Below, in pieces: positions 1-8,515 of a DNA stretch of 64,000 bases. The first letter of the stretch is position 1. Each line of letters starts with the position of its first letter. The position numbers and the translations under genes are program-made. The notes below the pieces were generated by a model. It did no database searches. It had not been told where the DNA came from and worked only from the letters and a program-made list of their open reading frames with translations. Origin of the DNA: Flavobacteriales bacterium (GTDB lineage Bacteria > Bacteroidota > Bacteroidia > Flavobacteriales_F > PHOS-HE28); the NCBI GenBank assembly GCA_020635725.1, contig JACJZF010000006.1:62001-126000 (forward strand). The letters run 5' to 3'.

Positions 1-564
1 ACGCAGCGCATCGGCGTTGCGGTCCTGCACATCGTAGAGCCGTGCCAGCGTGCGCATGGGAATCACCTCCTCCAGCCCAACGGCCAGCGCCGCCTCGAAG
101 TCGGAGATCGCTTCCTCGTTACGCCGGTCCTCGGCACGCACCTCGCCGCGTATGTTGTGCGCCCGTGCCCGTGCCCGCTCACCCTTGAGCAGCTCGATGG
201 CCTTGGTGACATGGTACTCCGCAGCGGGCGTATCGCTCACGCGCAACGAGTACATGGCCCGTTGATAGTGGGCCTCGCCGGAAAGACTGTCGAGCTTCAA
301 GGCCTTGTCGATGTCCACGAGGAAACGATCCATGCGGTCCATGGCCTCCCAGGCCCGCGCGCGGCTCAGCAAGGTGGTGGTGGTGGTCTCCTTCTTCACC
401 GCCTCGTCGAACACATCCAAGGCCTTTTGGGGCTTTCCGGCATCGAGCAGCGAGTCGCCTCGAACGAGCAGCACGTTCACGCTCTGCGCATGCACCGTAC
501 TGGCAAGCAGCGCCGCACAGGCAAGCGCAGGAAGAATGGCCGTCAGGGAGCGAGAGCTGGTCAT
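1..564 (-). CDS. Secreted tetratricopeptide-repeat (TPR) protein, C-terminus cut by window edge
   Basis: The minus-strand reading frame is open from the ATG at 564 to the window edge (188 codons, no stop), so the 3' end is missing. The product starts with a typical signal peptide (MTSSRSLTAILPALACAALL, then cleavage near VHAQ) and continues with helical pairs of TPR type: GDSLLDAGKPQKALDVFDEA, then a unit with LSRARAWEAMDRMDRFLVDI, then AHYQRAMYSLRVSDTPAAEY, and NIRGEVRAEDRRNEEAISDF. TPR proteins of this kind act as periplasmic or outer-membrane scaffolds; no specific partner can be named. A run of five Thr codons (a GGT/ACC microsatellite near 375-390) lies between the first helices. A -7-like promoter box abuts the start codon. 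Function beyond protein-protein interaction is not recognisable. Confidence 0.82.
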   Translation of the reverse strand, partial: MTSSRSLTAILPALACAALLASTVHAQSVNVLLVRGDSLLDAGKPQKALDVFDEAVKKETTTTTLLSRARAWEAMDRMDRFLVDIDKALKLDSLSGEAHYQRAMYSLRVSDTPAAEYHVTKAIELLKGERARARAHNIRGEVRAEDRRNEEAISDFEAALAVGLEEVIPMRTLARLYDVQDRNADALR

Positions 565-570
565 GTGCCG

Positions 571-578
571 CGAAGGTA
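571..578 (-). promoter_or_regulatory. Bacteroidota -7-like box (TACCTTCG) for the TPR gene
   Basis: Read on the minus strand the sequence is TACCTTCG, a variant of the Bacteroidota -7 consensus TAnnTTTG. Only six bases separate it from the ATG, so transcription would begin at or next to the start codon. No convincing -33 element is visible. Confidence 0.4.
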
Positions 579-630
579 GTGGGAGCACGGCTGGCACGGC
601 GCGGCCGGATCCATGAGGAACGGCCGAGGG

Positions 631-1146
631 GAACCGTGAATGAACGTGCATGAACGGTAATCAGACCGGGCCGCAAGGCATTCATTCCCGTTGATGCACG
701 TTCATTGCCGGTTGTATTTCCGTGCGCTATCCGTGTGAAGTGAACCGTGAATGAACGTGGATGAACGGTAATCAGGCCGGCCGCAAGGCATTCATTCCCG
801 TTGATGCACGTCCATTGCCGGTTGTATATGCCATGTTTATCTCTGTGTATGGTCAGTGCGAGCGAAGCGCAGCACCGTGGTTGCTCAGAGGGCGAGTAGA
901 ACCGTGAATGGACGTGCATGAACGTTAATCAGACCGGGCCGCCAGGGATTCATTACCGTTGATGCACGTCCATGGCCGGTTGCATTTCCGTACGATACCC
1001 GCGTGAATCCGTGTCTATCCCTGTCTATCCGTGGTTGCTCAGGGGGGCGAGTAGAACCGTGAATGGACGTGCATGAACGTTAATCAGACCGGGCCGCTAG
1101 GGATTCATTCCCGTTGATGCACGTCCATTGCCGGTTGCATTTCCCC
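631..1146. repeat. Four-copy intergenic repeat with palindromic core
   Basis: About 90-bp copies lie at 631-720, 742-828, 899-988 and 1054-1145. Each begins GAACCGTGAATGRACGTG and ends near CATTGCCGGTTG, and contains an imperfect inverted repeat (ATGAACGTGCATGAACGG against CCGTTGATGCACGTYCAT) that could fold into a long hairpin. Copies 3 and 4 also share about 60 bp of upstream flank containing GGTTGCTCAG and GGCGAGTAG, so they look like products of a later tandem duplication. This fills the whole 565-1153 gap between the TPR gene and the tsaD stop; I see no gene in it. It resembles REP/BIME-type extragenic palindromic elements by layout, but the family is unknown to me. Confidence 0.85.
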
Positions 1147-1153
1147 GGCCCGC

Positions 1154-2170
1154 TCAGAAACGAGCCACCGGCACCACGTCGAGGCCTGCGGTGCGGCCCG
1201 CGCGATAGAGCAGGTCGCCGGCCATGGCGATCATCGCGGCGTTATCGGTGCAGTACGCGAAAGGAGGCAGATGCAGGCGCCAGCCATTCCGCATGGCCAT
1301 GGCCTGCGCCTCTGCGCGCAAGCGGCTGTTCGCGCTGACACCGCCGGAAAGGCCGATCTCCGTGATGCCCCGCTCGCGTGCGGCGTGCTCCAATTTGCCC
1401 AAGAGGATCCGCACGATATGCGCCTGCAGCGACGCGCAGAGATGCGGCAGCTCACGCGCGGCGAAACCCGCATCGTGCAGCTCGCCCTTGCGGATCAGGT
1501 TCGCGAAGGCCGTCTTCACGCCGCTGAAGCTCATGTCATGCCCGGCAACATCGGGCACGGGCAAAGGGTACCGTGCGGGGTCGCCTTCGCGCGCGTGCCG
1601 GTCGATGAGCGGACCGCCGGGGTAGGGCAGGCCCAGCACTTTGGCGCCTTTGTCGAAGGCTTCGCCCGCGGCGTCATCGAGGGTGGTGCCGATCACTTCC
1701 ATGTCCAGCGCATCGCGCACCAGCACCAGCTGCGTGTGCCCGCCGCTCACCGTGAGGTTGAGGAAGGGGAAGCGTGGTGGCACGCGTTCCTCCGTATCGC
1801 GGATGAAGTGCGCGAGCACATGCGCCTTGATGTGGTCCACCGCCACCAGCGGTTTGCCCAGCGCCTGCGCGAAGGAGCGCGCGTAGCAGGCGCCCACGAG
1901 CAGCGCGCCGATCAGCCCCGGCCCTTGCGTGAAGGCCACCGCGTCGATGTCCGCTATCGCGATGCCCGCCTGCCGGATCGCCTCCTGCACCGTGGGCACG
2001 ATATGCTCCTGGTGCGCGCGGCTGGCCAGCTCGGGCACCACGCCGCCCCAGCGAGCATGCACCTCCTGGCCCGCCACCACGTTGCTCAGCACACGTCCGT
2101 CGCGCAGCACCGCCGCCGCGGTATCGTCGCACGAGCTCTCGATGCCGAGTACGGTAAGCGGGCGTGGCAT
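1154..2170 (-). CDS. tsaD: tRNA N6-adenosine threonylcarbamoyltransferase TsaD
   Basis: TsaD transfers the threonylcarbamoyl group from TC-AMP to A37 of ANN-decoding tRNAs (t6A), working with TsaB and TsaE in the cytoplasm. The 338-residue product has the usual family length and begins with the signature TVLGIESSCDDTAAAVL. The metal-binding HIKAH motif lies near residue 110, followed by LTVSGGHTQLVLV, GEAFDKGAKVLGLPYPGG, and near the C-terminus a GLSGGVSANSRLR stretch and YCTDNAAMIA. The ATG at 2170 is chosen because a longer in-frame start (2236) would add 22 residues translated from repeat DNA that are foreign to the family. The gene is transcribed away from the T9SS gene and tamB. Confidence 0.97.
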   Translation of the reverse strand: MPRPLTVLGIESSCDDTAAAVLRDGRVLSNVVAGQEVHARWGGVVPELASRAHQEHIVPTVQEAIRQAGIAIADIDAVAFTQGPGLIGALLVGACYARSFAQALGKPLVAVDHIKAHVLAHFIRDTEERVPPRFPFLNLTVSGGHTQLVLVRDALDMEVIGTTLDDAAGEAFDKGAKVLGLPYPGGPLIDRHAREGDPARYPLPVPDVAGHDMSFSGVKTAFANLIRKGELHDAGFAARELPHLCASLQAHIVRILLGKLEHAARERGITEIGLSGGVSANSRLRAEAQAMAMRNGWRLHLPPFAYCTDNAAMIAMAGDLLYRAGRTAGLDVVPVARF

Positions 2171-2175
2171 GGCCG

Positions 2176-2183
2176 CGAAAGTA
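2176..2183 (-). promoter_or_regulatory. -7-like box (TACTTTCG) for tsaD
   Basis: On the minus strand TACTTTCG matches the TAnnTTTG pattern with one change and ends five bases before the tsaD ATG. This supports the 2170 start and implies a nearly leaderless transcript. Confidence 0.4.
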
Positions 2184-2226
2184 CCGGTTGGCCAGAGCAG
2201 CGATGGTTTCAACCAGCGCCGCCGGA

Positions 2227-2328
2227 CAACCGACAACCGACAACTGGCACCCCTGCCACTACCACCTGCACGAGACCACGCGGTGGATCAGCGGGGCGAA
2301 GCTGGTGTGGTGTAGCTTGGTGGCATGA
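2227..2328 (+). pseudogene. Decayed fragment of a T9SS type A C-terminal sorting domain
   Basis: Read in frame from 2227 this gives QPTTDNW, then YHLHETTRWISGAKL, ending at TGA 2326-2328. The intact gene just downstream ends with QLTTDNW, then YHLHLHDATRWISGAKLMVE. The two DNA segments (2222-2307 and about 3843-3953) share the GACAAC repeat run and the same codons around TRWISGAK, but the fragment has lost about ten codons between them and the true stop. It has no start or signal peptide. It is best explained as the remnant of a second sorting-domain gene or of a partial duplication. It lies in the divergent region between tsaD and the next gene. Confidence 0.7.
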
Positions 2329-2413
2329 TGGATGGGAATCCTCCAATGCGCAGGGTCTCCGAAGACGGAAGACCCGGCTGCGGTTTAGGATCCGTCAAAC
2401 TCAACTTGGTGCG

Positions 2414-3961
2414 TTGATAAAAGGGTCGAATAGAATCGCTGCGCTGCTGCTGCTTGGTCTTTGCCAAGCGGTGGCGGCGCAGCCGTTCAATCTCCGCCAC
2501 GATCTGAACGGCTCGTACTCTACGGGTAGCACGGGATGGAGCGTGGAATTGAATGACGCTGGGGAGATCGTTGTAGTTGGCATTTCGGACTGGTCCGATA
2601 GTCTGTACTACAGTTCGGTCGTGAGTAGTTTGAGATTGAGTCCTCAGGGAGAGTTCATAAGCAGCGAACATTTCTGGGATCCACCGAAGGCCACCTATCC
2701 CGGCTGGAGCAATAGCACGAACAAGCGGTCGGATGGTGGGTTTGTCGTTGGCGGCAGTAACTTCAATATCGATAGCCTGGATAACTGGTTACAGCGACCA
2801 GTACTTTACTTCTTAAATGCCGCTGGCGGCTTTGAGCAGTTCATAGAGCTCGGGCCGGAGAACCAAGAGTGGATCGGCCGCCAAGCAAAGCAGACCCCGG
2901 ACGGTGGCTATGTGATCTGCGGGGAGACCAGTTCGGTGGGCAACGCCCTGCAAGCCTTCGTGATCAAGACCGATGCGCAGGGCAACGAGGAGTGGACGCG
3001 GACCTATGGCGGTGCGAACAATGACTATGCAATGGCCATTGACACCAGGCCAGGCGGCGGTTATTTTTTGGGAGGTGAATACTGGGCGCCACCAAGTAAT
3101 TCTCAACTCTGGGTTCAGGCCTTGAACGATACAGGCGGAGTGGTCTGGGACAAGAAATGGGGGAGCTCCTTTGACGAACCCAATGCACACCTCACCACTG
3201 CTGCCGATGGCCATGTGCTTGTAGCCAGCGCATGGGCCTACGGCGACAACTATCTCACGAAGCGTTACCTGGCGAAATTGGATGCGGCAGATGGCACCAT
3301 CATCTGGCAGCGCCAATACGGAAGTGCAGGCTACAACTATCCTGTCTTCTACGTGGTGCAGGAGATAGTTTCGGGCGGGGACTTGATAGCGGTCGGTCCT
3401 GCGGGTGGTTTCCCCAATTATTACGGTGTGCTCTTGCGCACGACCAGCAGCGGGGACAGCCTGTGGATGCGACAGTATCAGTACCATGACAGCATCGTAA
3501 GCAACGCCAGCGGATTGTTCCGAGATGTTGTACCCACTCCCGATGGCGGCTTCATCGCGGTAGGCACTGCGCTTCAAGCCGGGCCTTACACGCAGGATGT
3601 ATGGGTGATCAAGACCGACAGCATGGGCTGCCTCGAGCCGGGCTGCCACCTGATCATGGGCATGGAGAGCCAGATCACCAATTTGCGCGATGCGCTGAGC
3701 GTGGCGCCCAACCCGGTGGCCAGCGGCGGCATGGTGCACGTGAGCGTGAAGCTGCCGGAGTCCCTCACGCCGCAAGGTCCATTGCGCCTCACGGTAACCG
3801 ATGCCACCGGCCGCATGGTGCATGAGCTGCAGTTGCCCAGCCCCGCCGGACAACTGACAACTGACAACTGGCTCAACCTCCAACTCCCTGCGGGCTTATA
3901 CCACCTGCACCTGCACGACGCCACACGCTGGATCAGCGGGGCCAAGCTGATGGTGGAATGA
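2414..3961 (+). CDS. Secreted protein with T9SS type A sorting domain
   Basis: The 515-residue product begins with a good signal peptide if translation starts at TTG 2414 (MIKGSNRIAALLLLGLCQAV, cleaved near AAQ); no ATG or GTG is available in frame nearby, so the start is moderately sure. The body consists of repeated beta-rich units with TPDGGYVICGET, RPGGGYFLGGEY and TPDGGFIAVGTA, each followed by a VIKTD-like or comparable strand; this is the pattern of beta-propeller/kelch-like delta-60 repeats often seen in exported Bacteroidota proteins. The last 85 residues form a type A sorting domain (SVAPNPVASGG, then LPAGLYHLHL, then KLMVE), which directs export through the type IX system and surface attachment. 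A PAGQLTTDNWL stretch in this domain is encoded by the same GACAAC repeat that occurs elsewhere in the window. Function of the body is unknown. Confidence 0.85.
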   Translation: MIKGSNRIAALLLLGLCQAVAAQPFNLRHDLNGSYSTGSTGWSVELNDAGEIVVVGISDWSDSLYYSSVVSSLRLSPQGEFISSEHFWDPPKATYPGWSNSTNKRSDGGFVVGGSNFNIDSLDNWLQRPVLYFLNAAGGFEQFIELGPENQEWIGRQAKQTPDGGYVICGETSSVGNALQAFVIKTDAQGNEEWTRTYGGANNDYAMAIDTRPGGGYFLGGEYWAPPSNSQLWVQALNDTGGVVWDKKWGSSFDEPNAHLTTAADGHVLVASAWAYGDNYLTKRYLAKLDAADGTIIWQRQYGSAGYNYPVFYVVQEIVSGGDLIAVGPAGGFPNYYGVLLRTTSSGDSLWMRQYQYHDSIVSNASGLFRDVVPTPDGGFIAVGTALQAGPYTQDVWVIKTDSMGCLEPGCHLIMGMESQITNLRDALSVAPNPVASGGMVHVSVKLPESLTPQGPLRLTVTDATGRMVHELQLPSPAGQLTTDNWLNLQLPAGLYHLHLHDATRWISGAKLMVE

Positions 3962-3981
3962 GCGCCAACCGCACCGCGGAC

Positions 3982-3989
3982 TACTTTTG
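3982..3989 (+). promoter_or_regulatory. -7 box (TACTTTTG) upstream of tamB
   Basis: TACTTTTG fits the TAnnTTTG -7 consensus exactly. It lies just after the stop of the preceding gene and about 90 bases before the chosen tamB start. No clear -33 TTTG is seen at the expected 19-base spacing. Confidence 0.45.
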
Positions 3990-4077
3990 AGCGGTTCGGC
4001 CCGGTGATCGCAGGAGCCACGGGCATAGCAAGGGAGCCCTGGCCGCAGCACCAACATATCCCATCGGGCGCCGCCTG

Positions 4078-7000
4078 TTGCGCTGGACCGGCATCGCGCT
4101 GCTCTGGGGCCTGATCCTGATCCTGCTGCTGGCCGCCCTCCTGCTCATCCCTGCGGTGCAGACCCGGGTGGCGGGCTGGCTCGCGGAGCAGGCCTCCGAG
4201 AGCCTGGGCACCGAGGTGCGCATCGGGCGGGTGGCCCTGGCGCTCGATGGCAGCGTGCGTGTGCAGGAGGTCTTCGTGCGCGACCTGCGCGGCGACACGC
4301 TCTTCCACGTTCCCGAGCTGCGCGTGCTGGGCCTGCGCGTGCACCCGCGGGCGCATGTGGTGAAGCTGGCCTCCCTGCGCCTCGACGATGCGCGTTTCCG
4401 CTTGAGCACCGCGCACGGCGATGAGCGCAGCAACCTCACCGCGCTCCTGGATCAGTTGGCCGCCTCGGATACCACGGCAGGCGCCGACTGGACCATCCGC
4501 TGCGCCAACTTCGACATCAACGCGCTCCACTTCTCCTTTCACAACGCCAACGACACCGTCGATCCCTTCGGCGTGGACTTCGAGCACATCGATATCCCCG
4601 ATGCGATCATCCACGGCCATGCCCTCTCCGTGGTAGGCGATTCGATCTCGGCTTCCTTGGAGCTGCTGAGCCTGTCGGAACGCAGCGGCCTGCGCATCGA
4701 CCAGCTCGCCGGTGAGACCACGGTGAGCGGCAAGGGCATCGTGATCGAGGGCCTCGACTTGCGCACGCCGGCCTCGCGGGTGGATGGGCGGCTCGTGCTC
4801 GAATCGGAGAGCTGGCGCGACTTCAACGATTTCACCAGCACGGTGCCCATGCGCCTGGACCTGGAGCCATCGCAGCTCAACATGTCCGATGTGGCCTGGT
4901 TCGCGCACGAGCTCCAAGGCATCGATTTCCCCATGGACGTGAGCGGCAAGGTGCGCGGCACCATCAGCGAGCTCAAGGGCCGCGGCATGGAGATCGGCTT
5001 CGGGCAGCACAGCCGCTTCAAGGGCTCAGCCGAACTCAGCGGCCTGCCCGACATGGATGGCACCTTCATGCTGATCGACGTGGATGAGCTGCGCACCTCA
5101 CCGGCCGACATCGAACGGTTGCCCGTGGCGCCGTTCACCAGCGGTGAGCACGTGGTGCTGCCCAAGGAAGCGGATGCGCTGGGCGACATCGATTTCGCCG
5201 GCCGCTTCACCGGCTTCCTCCGCGCCTTCACGGCGAATGGCCGCGCGCGCACCGCATTGGGCGACCTGCGCGCCGACGTGAGCTATGAGCGCGACACCCT
5301 CACGCGCCGCGCGGTCTTCTCCGGCCGGGTCGCCACCGCTTCGTTCGACCTGGCGCCCATCGCCGGCACGCGCATGCTCGGGCCCATCGGCGCCAACCTG
5401 CGCCTGAACGCCAAGGGGCGCACCTTCCGCGACATGGCGGTGGACCTCGACGGCGACATCCCTTTGCTCACCATCAACGGCAGGAGCATCACGGGCATGG
5501 TGGCGAACGGCCACTTGGAGCGCAACCTGTTCAACGGTCGCGTGGAGACCACCGACGAGAACCTGCAGATGCGCTTCACCGGTCTGGCCGATCTGCGCGG
5601 GCGATGGCCCTTGGTGGACTTCACCGCCGACGTGCAGCATGCCGACCTCAAGGCCCTGGGCTTCTCCAAGGCGCCCGGCTATAATGCCCTCAACCTGCAG
5701 GTGCGCGCCAACGGGCGCCTCTCCCCGGACAGCCTGCGCGGCAGCCTCGACCTGCACGGCATCTCGTACTGCGCGGGCGGCATCGATTACGACCTGGGCG
5801 ATGTGCACCTGGAGAGCGATCGCGCCATGGGCGAGAACATCCTCCGGCTCGATGCCTCGTTCGCGCAGGCCGAGGTGCGCGGCACCTTCCTCCCGACGAA
5901 GCTGCCGCAGGCCTTGGAGCATGTGATCTACAGCGTGTTCCCGGCATTGGGCGATCAGGTGGTGTACAACCAGCAGCCGCAGGACTTCCGTTTCGAGGTA
6001 ACGGCACGCCGAACGGACGACATCCTCGGCCTCTTCGTGCCCGGCCTCGCGGTGGACTCCGGCGCGCGCTTCACCGGCGGCATCGACACGCGCAGCTTCG
6101 ACCTGGACTTCGGCGCCACCATCCCTGGCGTCCGTTACCAGCAGATGCGCTTCGATTCACTCGAGCTCATCGCCGACAAGACCTTGGACCTGCTGGCGTT
6201 CTCGGTGCGCAGCACGCATCAGCGCATCAACGACAGCCTCTGGTTCGCGGGCACCGCGGTCACCGGCAAGGCGTACCAGGATGAAGTGGAGCTGGAGGTG
6301 GGCTGGGAGACCAGCACACAGGGCACGCACGGCGACCTGGAGCTGCTCGGCGAGGTGCGCGGCCTGCGCAACATCTCGCTCGACCTGCTGCCCTCGCGCC
6401 TCTTCTTCGGCCGCGGCACGTGGGCCAACGAGCGACCCGCGCATTTCGAGATCGACAGCAGCACGGTGCGCATCGATTCGCTCATCCTGCGCAACGGCGG
6501 CCAGCAGGTGGCTTTGGATGGCATGGTCTCACGCGATCCGAGCCTGCCGCTCGCCTTCGACATCGAGGCCTTCGACCTGCTCAACCTGGAACCCGTGCTC
6601 GATGGTCCTGTGGTGAACGGCACCGTGGGCGGCGATGGCCGCATCTTCGACCTCTACGGCGCCCCGTACGTGATTAGCTACCTCTGCGGCGACAGCCTGC
6701 GCGTGGCCGACAAGCCCGTGGGCGATATCCGCCTGGCCGTGACCTGGCTCGATGGCCAAGGCGCACTCGACCTCAACGGCGAGCTCATGCGCGGCCCCAT
6801 CAAGGCGCTCGACTTCACCGGTCGCATGGCCCTGCGCGATGATCACGAGCTCGACCTGCTGCTGCTCATGGACCGGCTCGACCTCGGATTCGTGAACCCC
6901 TACGTGCCCGAAGGGCTCAGTGACATCGGCGGGCTGGTCACCGGCAATGTGGCCCTCACCGGCACGCTCTCCGACCCCCGCCTCGAAGGACGCGTGGAAG

Positions 7001-8448
7001 TGGCCGATGCCACCCTGCGCATCGATTACCTCAACACCCGCTACACCTTCACCAGCGCGGTGGACATCGCGCCGGACATGTTCGCGATCGACCATGTGGA
7101 GGTGCATGACGAGGAGGGTCATACCGCCAGCATGGGTGTCACCGTGATCCACGAGCGGCTCGCGCACTGGAACTACAATATCTGGGGCAGCATGGAGAAC
7201 ATGCTCGTGCTCAACACCACCCCGGAGATGAACGGCCTGTACTACGGCAAGGCCTATGGCACCGGCGACCTGGAGGTGAGCGGTGTGGCCGGGTCCCTGG
7301 AAGTGGTGGTCGATGCGGCCACTGGTCCGGGCACGCGCATACACCTGCCCGTAGGCGGAAGCACCGAGGTCTCGCCCATCAGCTTCGTGCGCTTCGGCGG
7401 GCTCGATTCGCTCGAGATCGATGAGGACGTGGACCTCAGCGGCGTGTCCCTCGACCTGGACGTGGAAGTGACACCCGATGCCTACTTCGAGCTCATCTTC
7501 GACCCCACCGTGGGCGACATCATGAGCGGCCGCGGACAGGGCCACATCGAGATGGGAGTGACTCCAGCCGGCGATTTCTCGATGACCGGGCAGGTGCAGA
7601 TCACCGAGGGCGATTACCTCTTCACGCTGCGCAACATCGTGAACAAACGCTTCGAGGTGCAGCCCGGCGGACGCATCGTGTGGTACGGCGATCCCTTCGA
7701 CGCCCAGCTCGACCTCGATGCCATCTACCGCGTGCGCGCTTCGCTCTATGACATCGTGCCGCCCACCGAGCGCACCGAGGCCTACCGCAAGCGCGTGCCC
7801 ATCGATGTGATCATGCGCCTGCGCGACCGTCTGATGAACCCCGAGATCGGTTTCCAGGTGCGGCTGCCAACGGTTGATGAGAGCGTGAAGGCACAGGTGA
7901 ACAGCGTGCTCAGCACCGATCAGGAGATGAACCGTCAGGTCTTCGCGCTCATCGTACTCAACAAGTTCCTGCAGCCCCCGGCCTATGCGGGCGCCGAGGC
8001 CGTTACCGCCAGTGGCGGCAACGTGGCGGGCACCACCACCAGCGAGCTCCTGAGCAACCAGGTGAGCAATTGGCTCAGCAACCTCAGCAACGATTTCGAC
8101 CTCGGCTTCAACTACCGCCCCGGCGACAACATCACCCAGGATGAGCTGGAGCTGATGGTGAGCACCCAGCTCTTCAACGAGCGGCTGCTGCTGAGCACCA
8201 ACGTGGGCGTGCAGTACGGCGCCCGCAGCGCCGCTGCCGCGGCCAATTCCAACAACGTGGTAGGCGACTTCCAGATCGAGTACCTCATGACCGACGATGG
8301 ACGATTCAGGCTCCGGGCCTTCAGCGTGACCAACGACCGCAACCTGAACCAGGCCGACCAGGCACCCACCACGCAGGGTGGCGGCATCGTGTACCGGAAG
8401 GAATTCGACCGCTTCTGGGACCTTTTCAAGCGGAAGAAGAAGCCTTGA
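4078..8448 (+). CDS. tamB: Translocation and assembly module protein TamB (DUF490 family)
   Basis: The 1456-residue product has an N-terminal membrane anchor (WTGIALLWGLILILLLAALL) and then a very long, mostly beta-stranded body with repeated domain-of-AsmA-like strands. It ends in the conserved TamB C-terminal region: GQVQITEGDYLFTLRNIVNK near residue 1180, GGRIVWYGDPFDAQLDLDA, then LMNPEIGFQVRLP and a final strand-rich part. TamB-like proteins span the periplasm as a lipid-conducting beta-taco between inner and outer membrane and assist outer-membrane biogenesis. The start is uncertain: the frame is open from 3991 without ATG or GTG, and TTG 4078 cuts off an arginine pair (GRRLLRW) that would be expected ahead of the anchor. 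tamB next to divergent tsaD is, as I recall, a common Bacteroidota arrangement; here a T9SS gene lies between them. Confidence 0.9.
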   Translation: MRWTGIALLWGLILILLLAALLLIPAVQTRVAGWLAEQASESLGTEVRIGRVALALDGSVRVQEVFVRDLRGDTLFHVPELRVLGLRVHPRAHVVKLASLRLDDARFRLSTAHGDERSNLTALLDQLAASDTTAGADWTIRCANFDINALHFSFHNANDTVDPFGVDFEHIDIPDAIIHGHALSVVGDSISASLELLSLSERSGLRIDQLAGETTVSGKGIVIEGLDLRTPASRVDGRLVLESESWRDFNDFTSTVPMRLDLEPSQLNMSDVAWFAHELQGIDFPMDVSGKVRGTISELKGRGMEIGFGQHSRFKGSAELSGLPDMDGTFMLIDVDELRTSPADIERLPVAPFTSGEHVVLPKEADALGDIDFAGRFTGFLRAFTANGRARTALGDLRADVSYERDTLTRRAVFSGRVATASFDLAPIAGTRMLGPIGANLRLNAKGRTFRDMAVDLDGDIPLLTINGRSITGMVANGHLERNLFNGRVETTDENLQMRFTGLADLRGRWPLVDFTADVQHADLKALGFSKAPGYNALNLQVRANGRLSPDSLRGSLDLHGISYCAGGIDYDLGDVHLESDRAMGENILRLDASFAQAEVRGTFLPTKLPQALEHVIYSVFPALGDQVVYNQQPQDFRFEVTARRTDDILGLFVPGLAVDSGARFTGGIDTRSFDLDFGATIPGVRYQQMRFDSLELIADKTLDLLAFSVRSTHQRINDSLWFAGTAVTGKAYQDEVELEVGWETSTQGTHGDLELLGEVRGLRNISLDLLPSRLFFGRGTWANERPAHFEIDSSTVRIDSLILRNGGQQVALDGMVSRDPSLPLAFDIEAFDLLNLEPVLDGPVVNGTVGGDGRIFDLYGAPYVISYLCGDSLRVADKPVGDIRLAVTWLDGQGALDLNGELMRGPIKALDFTGRMALRDDHELDLLLLMDRLDLGFVNPYVPEGLSDIGGLVTGNVALTGTLSDPRLEGRVEVADATLRIDYLNTRYTFTSAVDIAPDMFAIDHVEVHDEEGHTASMGVTVIHERLAHWNYNIWGSMENMLVLNTTPEMNGLYYGKAYGTGDLEVSGVAGSLEVVVDAATGPGTRIHLPVGGSTEVSPISFVRFGGLDSLEIDEDVDLSGVSLDLDVEVTPDAYFELIFDPTVGDIMSGRGQGHIEMGVTPAGDFSMTGQVQITEGDYLFTLRNIVNKRFEVQPGGRIVWYGDPFDAQLDLDAIYRVRASLYDIVPPTERTEAYRKRVPIDVIMRLRDRLMNPEIGFQVRLPTVDESVKAQVNSVLSTDQEMNRQVFALIVLNKFLQPPAYAGAEAVTASGGNVAGTTTSELLSNQVSNWLSNLSNDFDLGFNYRPGDNITQDELELMVSTQLFNERLLLSTNVGVQYGARSAAAAANSNNVVGDFQIEYLMTDDGRFRLRAFSVTNDRNLNQADQAPTTQGGGIVYRKEFDRFWDLFKRKKKP

Positions 8449-8489
8449 TGCCGGTGACCGGGATCACCCGCACGGCCTTGCCATAGGGG

Positions 8490-8497
8490 TATCTTTG
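8490..8497 (+). promoter_or_regulatory. -7 box (TATCTTTG) for the MbnP/MbnH operon
   Basis: TATCTTTG matches TAnnTTTG exactly and ends 18 bases before the ATG of the first gene. The gap after tamB is only 67 bases, so this supports an independent operon promoter. Confidence 0.5.
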
Positions 8498-8515
8498 GCA
8501 TTCCAGCTTACAGCC

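Noticed and set aside
631..1146. Four-copy repeat as a CRISPR array or small gene
   Set aside because: The copies are about 90 bp with variable flanks of similar sequence, and reading frames through them are short and inconsistent.
1271..2413. Upstream extension of the T9SS type A gene through tsaD
   Set aside because: The frame is open, but it is antisense to TsaD and to the decayed fragment. The signal peptide starting at TTG 2414 marks the real N-terminus.
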